Below, in pieces: positions 8,900-20,282 of a stretch of DNA of 64,000 nt (the stretch's first letter is position 1; each line of letters starts with the position of its first letter). The notes beneath the pieces are model-generated. The model saw nothing but the letters and a program-made list of their open reading frames with translations. It ran no database searches and had not been told where the DNA came from. This DNA comes from Phytophthora sp. 'mugwort' (Eukaryota; Oomycota; Peronosporomycetes; Peronosporales; Peronosporaceae), in contig JAUCEF010000014.1 in the NCBI GenBank assembly GCA_033558025.1, forward strand, positions 1 to 64,000, given 5' to 3'. Position numbers and translations under genes: made by a program.

Positions 8900-9700
8900 A
8901 CTACGAGCGGAGAGGCATCAGCAAAAACGATATCGGTGTTACACGGGGGCCAATGATTTACTGTGGTATCAGTCACCTGAGGATAATGTCCCTCGACTTG
9001 TGGTGCCCAACTACTTGAAACTTCGACAGCACATCATCGCGGAGTGCCACGAATCAACTACGGAGGACATCCAGGCGCAGAGCGCACATATTTGACGCTA
9101 GCGCGACGCTGGTTCTGGTCTAAGATTTAAAGTCGATCCAAAAGTTTGTTGCAGAGTTGAACCGTGTCGGCGCAACAAGCCACGGCTTACAAAACCGCCT
9201 GGGCTGCTAGAACCACTAAGTATCCCCGATGAAAGGTGGCGAACCATCTCTGTGGACTTTATCAAAGACTTGCCACGGACGAAAAACAAAGTCGACTCGA
9301 TCTGGGTTGTGGTTGACAGATTGACGAAGCGATGTCACTTTGTTCTGACAACAAAGACCGTTACAGCAGAAGGAGTAGCACGGCTATTCATCGATCACAT
9401 CTGGAAATTCCATGGTATGCCCACCAGCATTATTTCAGACCGTGATCGCAAGTTGTCTCCACTTTCTGGCAGTTCGTCTTCAAATCCATCGGAACGAAAG
9501 TTAACATGACGGTCGCACACCGACCCCGCAAGGTGACGGCCCGACCGAACGGATGAACCGGACTCTGGAGGAATACCTTCGGAACTGCTAGGTCCACTTC
9601 AAGACGACTGGGATCTTCCCCTCGCCAACGCAGAATATGCTGTAAACTCGACGGTCAATTCAAGCACAAAGACGTCTCCTTTCGAAGCAGACTTAGGGTA
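8900..9700 (+). pseudogene. Gypsy integrase remnant
   Basis: An HHCC-like zinc-binding part precedes the catalytic core. VDFIKDLP holds the first Asp (about 9256), IISDRD the second (about 9428) and GPTERMNRTL the Glu (about 9540) in another frame, so the DDE triad survives but is split by a frame shift around 9460-9530. Further degraded INT C-terminal sequence follows, with SFLSALP-type features no longer clear. Confidence 0.8.
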
Positions 9701-9789
9701 CATACCACTCAATCCCTTACAATTGGCAGCGGAAAAAATGACTGGAGTGCTATTCTTGTCGCGAAGAACTGGCGCAAGCTCAAGAGTGC

Positions 9790-10235
9790 ATGCGAGGTGT
9801 CTACGATAGGAACCGCCAAGGACAAGAATTCCAAGTTGGCGACAGGGTATATCTCAGCACTCAACACTTGGACCCAAAACACGCCGGGTTGCCGAACTCG
9901 TCAAAATAGGCCCCAAATGGATTGGCCCTTATAGTGTCATTTGCCGAGTGCACAACCACGCATACGAGCTGAACATCCACTCAGGAAATAAGTTTCATCT
10001 GGTCTTCAACACGTCATCGTTGAAACCATATCGGGAAACAACGCGTCGGTCACGACCTCATGAAGTGGCGCAAGCCGACGTAACCATTGGACAACTTGTG
10101 AACAGACTTGTTGGCAAACGCACTCGAAATCCCGAACCCAATTTCTTGTGGAGTGGGTGGGAGAAGATGAACCAACTTGGGAACCCGTAAAAACTTAGGA
10201 CAAGTACCAGACGTGATTGCAGACTTCTAGAAGCA
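9790..10235 (+). pseudogene. Gypsy integrase C-terminus and chromodomain remnant
   Basis: Around 9830-10030 the frames encode the GDRVYLST and KFHLVFNTSSLKPY segments typical of a chromovirus integrase C-terminal domain. About 10075-10235 reads as a chromodomain with FLVEWVGEDEPTWEP split across two frames. Chromodomains direct integration to particular chromatin in this group; here the domain is broken. Confidence 0.75.
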
Positions 10236-10311
10236 ACGGAGAAGCAAGCGACGCAGAAGAACTGTCCATTCTTGAGGATGTTCAATTGAACTTGGAACTA
10301 CTGCTGCATCT

Positions 10312-11890
10312 TCAGACGCTTGGCTGCATTCTTCTCGCTACGTTTTTTTGCGCTTGCCACGCGTCAACTGGAAAACCCTGTTTCACTTCAAGGAGGGACA
10401 AGAAGCGCACGCTGTCATTCCACTCCTGATACTCCAACTTCTGGACGGTATACGGCGGCGTTGTCGTCCAGTCATATTCATCTAAAACGTGAATCGAGGT
10501 TGGAGACTCCACAACGATAACGAAGCAGTGCTCCAACTGGCTATCATACGCACAAGTGATGTACACACCTGGAGGAAGGGTGCGCACAAGCTTTGCAAAG
10601 GGAACTACGCTGTGGAACGAACCAATAAGACGCTTGCGAAAAAGTTTGTTGTAGTCCAGCGGAATTTTCTTGCGGTGCAAATACTCGTAGAAAGCGCTGG
10701 CATCCTTGCGAAAGAACACCATACTTCAAGCTGCACTCGTTGTTGTCTTCGAAGTGGTCCCACTGCTCCAGCGTGATCAGGTCGGGATAGCCCTGGTAGC
10801 TGAGCGCTTCCAAATTGCTTCCAAGAAATAAAGGCCAGACTCAGACGCCGTCGCATCAGAGAATCTCGGCTTGCAGTAAGTCATGAGAGAAAAGCTAAAG
10901 CTGATTCTTTCCACTTGTCCACTTGACGCATCATCTCCGGGTAGTCAATCAAGTTTTCCATCCATACCCAACTCAATTCCAGCGGGCGGCCACGCCACTG
11001 AACCAAGTAGCATCGATGTAGCGGTCGCCCCAGCGGTCATGCAAGTGAAGCAAGTCATAGGACCTGTTTCGGTTCCATTCTACTTGTGGATCAAAGTGGT
11101 TTATCCATTCAGCGCTCAGATGGCGAGCTGAAGGCGACGGCAATTTTGGGTGTATGATTCGAGGATCTTTAAGGCGGTGAAGCCGCCGTGAGCCACGCCT
11201 GTTAGAAGGGTCATCTAGTCCATCGATCTCGGCGTCCGAGAGGCCCAGCGGAGCACCCGTAAAAGCACTATCTACGACAGGCTCGTCGAGCAGCACAGCA
11301 GGTGGCACATCAGCTTGCTCAGCAGGTACTGCGGTGGGTGGTGCACCGACCGGAACAGTAATGAACACTGCGTCCGGTGTAACCTCCTCAAGTGCACCCA
11401 TCATAGCCGCGAATGTTTCACCCACAGCTGCCTCTACATCACGGTGCGTAAGGGCGAGAATCATCAAGGCATCAGCGGCGGTACCTGCGGCGCGCCAAGC
11501 GTCATCATCGACACGCCCAACAGCAGCAGTATCGGATCGACCAGCATCAGGAGTAGCATCGTCAGCGATCTGTCTGGCGTCAGCGGCGACACCAGCGACA
11601 CCAGCGACATCAGCGGTGGTACGCCTATCACCGGCGGCGGCTCGTCCATCAGGGGCAGCTAGCTCAGCAGCGCCGCACTCCGCACCATCGGTAGCAGCTG
11701 CAGCGGCAGCACGATATCAACACCAGTAGGGGACACGGTGGAGGAGGCGGCGAGTGAGCTCACCATTGGTGAGCCAGGCGACGGAGTCTCCATCGAGCAC
11801 GACACCTGCCACGCTGTGAGTGAAGATGGTGCCTCACCGACGAATTCTACGACGGTCCCGGAGACAGTGGCGAGTCTCAGCAGCGGCACG
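10312..11890 (-). pseudogene. Unrecognised ORF remnant, possibly retroelement-linked
   Basis: Minus-strand frames 11467-10973 (164 residues, Ala/Pro/Val-rich start then a charged region) and 10722-10312 (136 residues) appear to be parts of one broken gene. The second part contains LEHCFVIVVESP followed by HVLDEYDW; a His before a hydrophobic strand and a later Asp is seen in some cysteine peptidases, but no catalytic Cys is clear. It lies downstream of a gag-protease remnant on the same strand, where pol would be expected, yet has no RT motif. I do not recognise the family. Confidence 0.4.
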
Positions 11891-12059
11891 GCCTTGATTT
11901 GAGTCCTGGCGTCGAGCTTCGAGCAGCGAGCAGCACAAGCTTGGCTTGCGTCCCGACGGAGAGACCAGAGAATGGAAGGCCTCCTTTTGGAGGTGGGTGG
12001 GTGTATCAGGGCTACCAGGTAGTCTAAATAGGTTTATCTTAGCGATATTATACTAGCTA

Positions 12060-13580
12060 GTAAAAATCAATACAAACCAGACGTAGGGCGGTTGAGTAGG
12101 CCACGCGGCCTCTATCCGCCTGAACTGCGGGGGACGGCACTCCAAGGTTACGCCGCCCTCCCCCACGCTCTCCGCGCGCAAGGTATACCATCCCACACAA
12201 TGAAGCGGCGACCGAAGTCGAAGTTTAGCTTCAGAGCGAGGATCAAGTCGCGTCCGATGATAAAGTCGTAACCATTCTTCTCGGAACGAGGACTTGTAGC
12301 GTAGAAGTTGTGGTTCACTACGCCGTTTGTAGTTAACTCGAGTAACTTGAACTGGAGCGACGCCGTGCCAATTGTCGTGAAGCAGCCGCCCTTGGTCAGC
12401 CACTTCGTCGTAAGGGCGTCAGCTATCTCTCGTCGGGCGTGAGGTCATATAAACGCAGTGAGCGTGACGGCCGAAGTCGGCAAGTGCCCACACCATTCTT
12501 CGAGCCGTTGGGCAGTTTGACCGACACAAGAAGTTCTGTCGTGGCCTGATCATCTTTGTTGTTCTCCATGGTTGCTGTCGCGGTTGCCGTTGTCTTCGTG
12601 GTTGCCGTCGGCGTTGTGATCGAAGCTGAGGATGATGGGGTGACGTGGGAGCTGCTGGTGCATCGCTTACTGCAGGCTCAATGTTGTAGCATGTCTCGGT
12701 GATGTCAATGCCGATGAATGTTGCCTTCTCGTCGACCTTGTTCTTGGCGCGACACTCAGACGTGTCGTGGCTTCGCGACTTGTGATACTCTCACCACTTT
12801 TTCTTGTAGTCGTTCGGTTTAGTGCTGCGTTTAAAGTCACCTTGGTCTCCACGACGTGAAGGTGGGGAACTGGCTTTGACGTGCTTGCGGTCGTGTTGCT
12901 GGCGACGCCGGCTGGAACCTTCGGCCTCCTCCAGCTGTCGGAAGTCCGCGACCAGTTCTTCGAGGGTCTCATAGTCTTGTCCGCTCTCGTCGTACTTCTT
13001 TTGGCACGATGATGGCATATTAGACTCCACGATCTCGCGCCGTTCGAAGTCAGTTAACCGGTTGTTCGGTGCTGGTAGAAACTGGATCACTCGTTGATCT
13101 GACGAAGACGAACAATACAGTCATCAACAGGCATCTCCGCTGGTTTGGGAGTCTCTGGGATATACTGTCGGATCCTGCTCGCTAGGCACTTGGGGGAGTA
13201 CATGGCTGTTATGCGTCGTAACTTCCCGTCAAAGTGATCGACGTCCTCGTTTCCCATGACAGATGTGCTGACAGCCTCAAACCGGACGAGAGTAGCACCG
13301 CGAAGAAAATAATGCGGATGTTTCTGTACAGCTCTGGAGCTCCATGCCAACCCTTGAGGTTCCGGATGTACTCGAACTGTTTGTGCCACGTCAACCACTC
13401 TTCCCATTTCCGTAGTCGAAAATGCTTGATGTTGATGGACACGCGGTCGTTAACGTCTTGGGTATTCGTGCGTACGCGGTACGTGACGAACTTGTCCCGT
13501 TGGCTGTCGTCGAGAGGCTTGACCGTGATCTTCAGCGGAATGAATGACATGGCTTGGAGAGAGTGACGGATTGAGCTCAA
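12060..13580 (-). pseudogene. Gypsy gag and protease remnant, minus strand
   Basis: From 13580 downward the minus strand encodes a gag-like protein (MSFIPLKITVKPL start, YSPKCLASRIRQYIP), a charged segment with EELVADFRQLEEAEG, a basic region and an incomplete zinc-knuckle-like EYHKSRSHDTSEC near 12780. Around 12200-12300 one frame reads YDFIIGRDLI then FIVWDGIP, the usual end of a retroviral-type aspartic protease. Several frame shifts break it. No RT follows, so the element is truncated. Confidence 0.65.
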
Positions 13581-13589
13581 TATGCCGTA

Positions 13590-13985
13590 TGCTTGACGTA
13601 GTAAATTGGAGATTGATGGATTGAATGACCTAAGAGTTGCTCCTACGACTATCGTTGATCTTCCTCATAGCTAATCCCTAGATCAGCAGTCAAATCTCGT
13701 GATTAGCTTTGTTTGGTGTCGCCTTCAAAATAAATGTAGAAAGTGAGTTCATTTATTGCTAGTTATGCTGAACGACCACCCGAATGCATGTGGGATCAGT
13801 CGTCCGTTGTGCAACCCCTCCGTTCGAGGTTTCAAAGCGACTCGTCCCAAAAGTCTCGAGCGCAGCCGTTGTGGGCAGATACCCACGACGTGCTGCACTT
13901 GTAGCAACAGCTACAACACTTCCCCCTCCAAACGCTGGCGCTATTGCGCTGCAGATGAACCTATCAATGGGTCCATAACAGGAGA
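13590..13985. other. Unassigned 400 bp between two gypsy fragments
   Basis: This separates an integrase-chromodomain fragment from a gag start on the same strand, so an LTR is expected here. I could not find a matching second copy in the window, and no ORF of interest is present. Confidence 0.3.
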
Positions 13986-13987
13986 TA

Positions 13988-15410
13988 CTACTCTATTTTG
14001 TTGGCCTTGCTCAGCGCCCGTACGGCTTGCAGATTGTTGTGTTGTCGTACTAATGTCCGCACGGCCACCGGTACATCTTGCACAAAAATCGCGGCAGGTT
14101 CCCAAGAATCCTCTGCCTCGCACAATCCGCGCCAGCGCACTTTAATTTCGTGTCTCGTTAGAGCTGGGTTGTATCGCGCTTCCAATAAGTTGTCCACGAC
14201 GTGTCCTTCGCCGTTATGAGCAACGTGTAACAGTAAGTATTCACTAACGTTCAGCGAGGCATCCGCGTAGAACTTTAGTCGGCTAGCGTGTGCCTCATGA
14301 CACTAACCAGTAATCAGGTTTTTAATTTTAAAAGTCCAGTTTGAGACTGTTGCCGTCACCTGTGCTGTCCGCGGCCATTGCGGTTCCTTTCTTCTTGTTG
14401 TGTGTCCGCCGTCCTGTAGCACGGACATCATTGTTTGATTTCGCACATACGTTGATGCATGCCAGCTAAAGTCTGTTGCAAGTTTTCCATGTTGTTTCGC
14501 TGCGTTGTCTGGATTTCGCGCAATGTGGCCATCTCGACTGGTCCTGGTACGTAGATGGTATCACTGGGGCTCATGGCTGCGAGATCTGTCACCGCCGTGA
14601 TGGGCGCCATCCCACCGAGTTATGGCGACGGAGTTTGTTGAGTACGATCTGCACAATCTTTACCACTGTGGCCATTCGTGACGTTGCAATCCCCATTCAG
14701 AAAGAAGAGCCCGACAGCAAAACGCAGCGTCTCCCTCATCACTACATCTACCGTGCCGTTTGACCATGGACACCGGTCTGTCGTGAAGTGATGGTGAGCC
14801 CGTAGCGCATGTTGAAGAGCCTCGATCGTCTTGTTTTTAAAATGCGTACCCTGGTCACTGTTTTGTTTCAGGTGCGACACACGCCAAAAACTAGCGAACC
14901 AATCCAGCAAACAATTAAATGTCGTCTCAGCATCAGCATCTTCACAAGGAAACAGCCACTCAAATTTCGATGCGTCATCTTTAATGACCAGCACATATGT
15001 ATCACCGGAGACGCTTTCCCCCATGTACAGATAATCCAGTGGATCAGCTCGTTAGGACGCTCTGCATGCATAGCTTCCCCCAACAGACGCGGTTATGGCG
15101 GCCCACCAAGCGTGCGGGCACAGTGCAGGCATCGCCGCACGAAAAACTCGATGTCCTTCCAGAAAAACTCCGAGGCAATCTTCGTCGCTGGGGTCGTTAC
15201 TCCGCGGTGAACAGCAACTCCAAAATGACCCACTACGCAGATCCTCACTTGCAGTTCCACTGCTTCATCAGGGATCCAAACTCTACCTTTTGCATCTCTC
15301 GCCCAGTGCATCTGTAGCTGATTGAACTGCATCGCTTGGTGGCGACGCGGCTTCCTGCGCAGAAACAATACTAATTGAGTAGGCCAAACGAATGAACTAT
15401 CCAGCTGCAC
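13988..15410 (-). pseudogene. Gypsy integrase and chromodomain, minus strand
   Basis: Reading down from 15410: a zinc-binding H2C2-type part (VVGHFG, HRGVTTTATK-like, RRCLHCART), then the core with IKDDASKFEW (first Asp), NSDQGTHF (second Asp) and NGTVDVVMRETL, where the usual catalytic Glu appears as Asp. A coiled segment (14610-14428) follows, then a chromodomain at about 14210-13990 with VDNLLEARYN and VRWRGLCEAEDSWEP. Frames shift several times. The left edge of a pogo element lies 33 bp upstream and may have cut the element from the rest of pol. Confidence 0.82.
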
Positions 15411-15442
15411 TTAACCTCTATCATACCAAATATGTGAAACTA

Positions 15443-17007
15443 CAGTAATCTGCTTGCTAAGCAAACAGGCCGAACCTAATAATCTTCAAGACAGCATATC
15501 TCACAAGCTGTAACACACTGTATGCAACGTACTGATATAGTGACAATAAGCAATTAAGATTCCGTCAATCAGGTGCGTATGCGCAAAATTCCGCCAAATA
15601 AGCGAACCCTCTAGGAATATTTCAGCTCTACACAGATCAACGGTAATAGCGATCGTTGAAAGCCAAACAATAACACCCTATTTTGGGGGATTTGAAGAAC
15701 GTGAGCAACATGCCATGATTTAACTCGACGGAATGTTCCGCCATGGTTACCACCCTCTTTAAGCCCTTCTTGATACGCGTTCACCTTTCCAAGCTACAAG
15801 AGCTCAAGATCTGCGACCGCTGCCGCCAGCGTCCAAACGATACCTATATGGAGCTTGCAGTGTGGGCACATGCCGAGTTCTCCCTTCATGGAAGGCCATC
15901 CAAGCAAGTCGTTGGTCGCGCGCGTTTGGAGGCCGCCTCGCAGGTACACGACCGACTGCCCGCGACGCCGAAAAGCCCGACCCAAGTTCCAACTGCTGCT
16001 CCACCAATGCATGGACGAGTACATATTGGCCAGTGAGAGCTGGGGGCCTCGATACCAGGCTGCGTAATTGTCGTCCGAGCCGAGAGGACCCTGAATCGTC
16101 TTAAAGTACCGCGAACGGCATGGCCAAGGCTTGACTCGTCTTGGCTCCGTAATCTGCAATACCGATATGGGACCCGATGTCACCGCGACGCAGTAGTCGA
16201 CTTGGATGCAGTTGAGGACGAGATCCGGTTGCTTCGAAAACTCATCAGCTCCTACTCGTATGCAGATGTATACAACATGGACGAGACAGGATTCTTCTTC
16301 AATAACGTTCCACGCGGCCCGCTCTGCATCAACGCTGCACCTGCGATGAAGCAAAACAAAGCTCGCATCACGTTGGCGGTGTACACGAACGCCACGGGAA
16401 CTGACAAACTGCCGTTGCTTTTAATTGGCAAGTCAGCCAAGCCACGCTCGCTAGGTCAAAAGCTAGATGAAGTGCTGTACACGTCCACTACTAAGGCGTG
16501 GATGACCACTACGACCTGCCAAGCCTGGCTGCGGGATGTCGACCAGTCCACGCGAGAGAAAGGCAGGCACATCCTCCATTTCGTCGACAACGCCTCATCT
16601 CACTGCGATGAAGGCGTTATTTAATGAACGTGCGGGTGGTCAAGCTGCCACCAAACACAACTGCCAAGCATCAGCCTTTAGACCAAGGTATAATATACTG
16701 TATCAACGTTAAGTGTTCCGTAAGAAATGAAGCAGGCACTGGACCGATGGACGGGAGGATGCAAACCTCTATAAAGTGGGTATGCTGAAAGGCATCCAGT
16801 AGTGCGCTGAAGCGTGGCGGGAGCTGCCTGCAGAGACGATTCAAAACTGTTGGTTGCACTCGACCATAGTTTGCAAAACTGACATGAACTTCATATTGCA
16901 CTAAAACAGTATACTGGGCTGCTTTTGAGTACCGCAGAAACATTTCATGTTAATATATTTTGTGTTGCTTATACATATCAGGTGTTCGCTTAGCAAGCAG
17001 ATTACTG
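15443..17007 (+). mobile_element. pogo-type DNA transposon with TIRs and TA duplication
   Basis: The ends are inverted repeats starting CAGTAATCTGCTTGCTAAGC (left) with the right end matching all 20 bases and four of the next five. Each side is flanked by TA (15441-15442 and 17008-17009). CAGT-starting TIRs and TA targets are typical of pogo elements. The 1565-bp element contains a broken pogo transposase on the plus strand. Confidence 0.85.
15743..16690 (+). pseudogene. pogo/Tigger-type DDE transposase remnant
   Basis: An N-terminal helix-turn-helix segment is readable at about 15780-15950 (ELKICDRCRQRPNDTY, HGRPSKS). The DDE core begins with VYNMDETGFFF (first Asp, about 16270), continues with ITLAVYTNATGTDKLP and HFVDNASSH (second Asp, about 16585), and ends in another frame with LPPNTTAKHQPLDQG (third Asp, about 16670). 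Frame shifts lie at about 16000-16200 and near 16620. All three catalytic residues remain, so the copy is not extremely old. Confidence 0.85.
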
Positions 17008-17009
17008 TA

Positions 17010-17530
17010 CTACTAGTACTTCGAAAGCGAAATATATACCGACGCTATGATTAGCGAGAATCATACCGGTATGTATCCCGCACCACAACACAACGCCGGA
17101 AACAAAACAAAGCCAATCAAAGTGAAATCTATTGGTTTGAAGACAAATTTCAGTCACGCCAAACTAAACTTACGAGGGCATCACAAAAAAAAACGTTCAT
17201 TGTTTAAAAGCTGATAAAGTTTTCAGCAGAAAATTTATCAATTTTAAACAATGAAGTTTGTTTGGTTTGCTTCAGGTGTGCCGAAACTGCAGCAGCACGC
17301 GCTTCTGTAGGTACCTCCTCTGGACAGTTTGAACAGACCCTTCAGCACGAGTTCAGACGCACGTTCTCTCGCTTGCAGTTTTTTTTGTAGCCTGAGCCTG
17401 ATGCGCGAATGCGTGAAGGAGCAAATGCGACACAAGCAGCAAAAGCTGCAGTCGCGAGGAGCCGTCATCGACAAACATTGCGTCAATACTGCACGAAAAG
17501 ACTACCACAACGCAGATGATATGTCTTAAA
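17010..17530. other. AT-rich spacer without recognised genes
   Basis: Contains A/T runs (17186-17195) and short ORFs only. The sequence around 17195-17250 has a loose inverted repeat (TTCATTGTTTAAAAGCTGAT versus ATCAATTTTAAACAATGAAG). No family recognised. Confidence 0.3.
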
Positions 17531-17830
17531 GATTGAGATCATGCCATGAACTCCATGAACTTTATGGGCAAGGCGACATGATCGGACCGTGTGATGCAGG
17601 GTACACTGAGCCGCTTCATCGAGGCGTGTGGTTCACGAGCGACATTCCCTGGTGACTCACCAGTGGATTAATTGACAAAAGGTGCGTCGGCATCAAGCGG
17701 CCGAAGTCGCCAGCACTGCTAAGTCAGCTTTCACTGCAGATGTGCAGCCTCGTCTCCCCTCAATAGATCGATGGTGTTTGTGCTGAATAGGGTGGTGCCA
17801 TGTTCGAGTGCAATCAATGTACGGATTATT
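17530..17830 (+). pseudogene. M96-type protein relic (C-terminal exon)
   Basis: Fragments in mixed frames resemble exon 2 of the intact gene 1 kb downstream: MNFMGKAT, a RFIEA segment, LIDKxCVxIKRP, then QMCSLVSP at about 17745 and a FVLNRVV segment near 17780. The order and spacing match the C-terminal domain of the family, but every block is short. The relic is strongly decayed. Confidence 0.5.
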
Positions 17831-17846
17831 AATGATTGGCATACCG

Positions 17847-18516
17847 TATTCCCCCTTTCAGAAGCGTCGCTTTGTCATAAGCCTCAGTTAGTTTAAGCCA
17901 ATTATGAAGCTGCATATTTTTATTTTATTTTAGGTTTGTCAGAAGCGTCACCTGTAATATTCGGCAATTTACTAGCGGTTTTGAGAGGTGACATGACTGG
18001 CAGCAGCAAGTTGGACTCAATAGTTTAACATCACTATTTATCTGTTGTTGCTGGAGAGATTACCGACAAGCTTCGAGGCCTGCAGGTTGAGAAAGCTGCT
18101 GCTACTCGCACTGTCAGCTCCAGTGATGACGCAGCAGGCGTGTACGCTCAGTGTTGTCCGACAGTAGTAGTGAGGAGAGATAACATGCAATATTGTCCAG
18201 GCAAAAGACATAATACGCTGAATTCCTGACAAACGCATGCTTATACAAAAAATTGCGTATCTGCAGCCTTAGGGGTAGCTAGGCATACACACCATGCAGC
18301 ACTGTGCCACGTTTCAGCGCGGTCCGCCGCCTGGCGACCGAGGAATCGCCGCTCCACCACTGCGCCTGGTCACTTGAGTTGCTATGTTGGAAAGGTGGGC
18401 ATTTGTATCAGTACAGCATTAGCTCGTTTAAGTTCATGTATTCAATGTTTTTGAAAAGAGGTCGAAAGACCTACCCCATTTGCATTTTGAGTGACGCCTC
18501 TGACAGGGGGAATACG
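17847..18516. mobile_element. Candidate TIR element, about 670 bp
   Basis: GTATTCCCCCTTTCAGAAGC at the left is matched by an inverted copy ending at 18516 with two or three mismatches over 23 bp. A further copy of GTCAGAAGCGTCAC lies inside at about 17939. No transposase is recognisable. It may be a non-autonomous element; target duplication is unclear. Confidence 0.5.
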
Positions 18517-18834
18517 ATACGTACATGTATAAATACCGTGCAGTACACGGTGTTACTGTAAAATAATTTCGCCTTTTTGTGTGCACCGCTGTCGTCAGCA
18601 ATCATTTTTATTAGTAGAACATTATAGTCATGCTTTTGTCGAGACCATCGTATTAAGGAGAGTACTTTGAATTGATTCCACTTCAAATATTTATATTATA
18701 TTTTGTGCAGGTGTCCATTATCGCGGTAGAAGGACAGCTACTGCCTTACAGAGGTTCAACAGGCGTCTTCGGTCCATAGACAGCGACGCTTTCGCATTCG
18801 TCACATTCGAATTCGCTAGTGCGCTACTACTACG

Positions 18835-20282
18835 ATGTCGCAGGACGAGACAAGAATACCGCACATGACGATGGGCTCGACCGCTGCGGCGGCGACAGCG
18901 GCGCACCATGAGGCGATGGAGCTGCTGCCGCCGTCGCTCTCGCAGCTGCTGCTGGACGACGATGAATCCGATGAGCAGGAACAAGACGACGGCGAGATGC
19001 ATGAGATGCTGGAGTCGCTCTCATGGTCGCAGGAGGCCTTGCATCCGCCACACGAGAATAGCCGACGCAGGGCGCGCAACGACCGCTGTGACGAGTTGGA
19101 GTTTTTGCGCAGGAAGGTGCAGCAGATGGAGGAGGAGCTACGCACACTGCGCCTGCAGCACCTGGACAATATGGTACCCGTGCCAGTCTCGTCAGGCCCC
19201 GCCGCGACGGTAGCGTTCTCGAGCCAAGCATTTGGCTTCCCCATTTCACCCTCCTCGGCACCGGAAGCGCCGCCTATCTGGGATCTGACTGCACGGCAAC
19301 AGCGGTGGCGTGAGAGAGCGGCACGCGAAAATGTTCGGTTGCGCATGGTGCTGGACACCCAGGCCAGCCTCGCTCGGAGCATGGAGGCACAGCTGGGCAA
19401 GCGTATCCGCGAGCAACTGGCTGGCCAAGCGATTCCCTTTGGTGACTCTAACGGTATGGCAGCGCAGGATAGTAGCCCGAATTTTTCGCTAGAAACAGAG
19501 ACAGCCGAGTCGCTTCGATGTGGATTGGATACGGCGCTCGAGGAGCTAGACGCTGTGTTTGGCACAAACGGCTTGGGTCAGATGGAGACTCCGAGCACCG
19601 ACGCGAGGATACGAGAGGGTACGAGCGGCATGTACTTGGATATCTTCGCCAATAAGCTGCTTCCCTTTGACTTCGAGACCACTGCCGCAGCGGCGTGGAA
19701 CCATTATCGAGGGATGGAACGCCGTCGAGGCAATCTCTACCAGAATCTGACACAGGTATGGCGAGCGAGAGTGGCTTATATTTTCGAGTAATGTTATTGA
19801 AGACTAACGGTTGTTTTGTTGTCGCGCGGGGTAATCAGAATGAGGACGCATGCTCCGATACGGTCATGGAAGAGGTTGCAATGAAGTTCACAGGAAAGTC
19901 CACAAATGCCGACTTCCTCGTGAAGCAGGCACTTCATCGGCACGTGGAGCCAGACCGTCAGGTCGTGGTGTGGGTTTCTAAGGCGGAATCCGCTCAGGAA
20001 CAATTTTCGGCGTACTCCGACTTCGCATTTATTGACAAGGGCTACGTGGTGGTCAAGCGGCCAATGTTCAATGATCAAGACCAAGCCTCCTCCACGCTGG
20101 TGCAAATTTGTTGTCTCATATCGCCGCAGATGGCGAGAGGGAGCGTGTTGGACATGACGAATGCTGGGGCATTTACAGAGTTTGTGCTGAGTGTCATGGT
20201 GGCTAGTATTACTGCAACGCAGGAGCTAGTCGAAGGCATGCTGCTCGAGGAGGCACATCAACTACTTCAGCAGCGCGGGTAA
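18835..20282 (+). CDS. M96-type bZIP-like protein, two exons
   Basis: Exons 18835-19755 and 19839-20282 are joined by an 83-bp GTATGG...CAG intron with an ACTAAC branch-point-like site, phase 0, giving 454 residues. The N-terminus is acidic and Ser-rich; residues 75-112 form a basic segment plus leucine-rich coiled coil (SRRRARND, ELEFLRRKVQQMEEEL), bZIP-like. Residues about 145-195 hold a second conserved helix with ARENVRLRMVL. The C-terminal half (NGL, NKLLPFDF, VVVWVS, FIDKGYVV, CLISPQMA) matches the oomycete family commonly annotated as M96 mating-specific protein. Nuclear or RNA-binding function is inferred. No stops or shifts: the gene looks intact. An oomycete initiator was not obvious upstream. 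Confidence 0.8.
19756..19838 (+). other. 83-bp intron of the first M96-type gene
   Basis: The donor GTATGG and acceptor ATCAG restore a single frame and join protein blocks that are continuous in the paralogue at 45.1-46.8 kb. ACTAAC at 19803-19808 fits a branch point. Confidence 0.8.

Larger units (their letters stand above)
6090..10235 (+). mobile_element. Decayed Ty3/gypsy retrotransposon (chromovirus type)
   Basis: Domain order on the plus strand is gag zinc knuckle, protease, RT, RNase H, integrase and chromodomain, which is the Ty3/gypsy chromovirus order. Every domain carries stops or frame shifts. No LTR was recognised at either end: the left end is cut by the PLE junction and the right runs into opposite-strand gypsy sequence. 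An old, inactive copy. Confidence 0.88.

Noticed and set aside
18835..19791. Single-exon reading of the first M96-type gene ending at 19791
   Set aside because: The paralogue and the GT-AG signals show an intron; the unspliced end has no counterpart.
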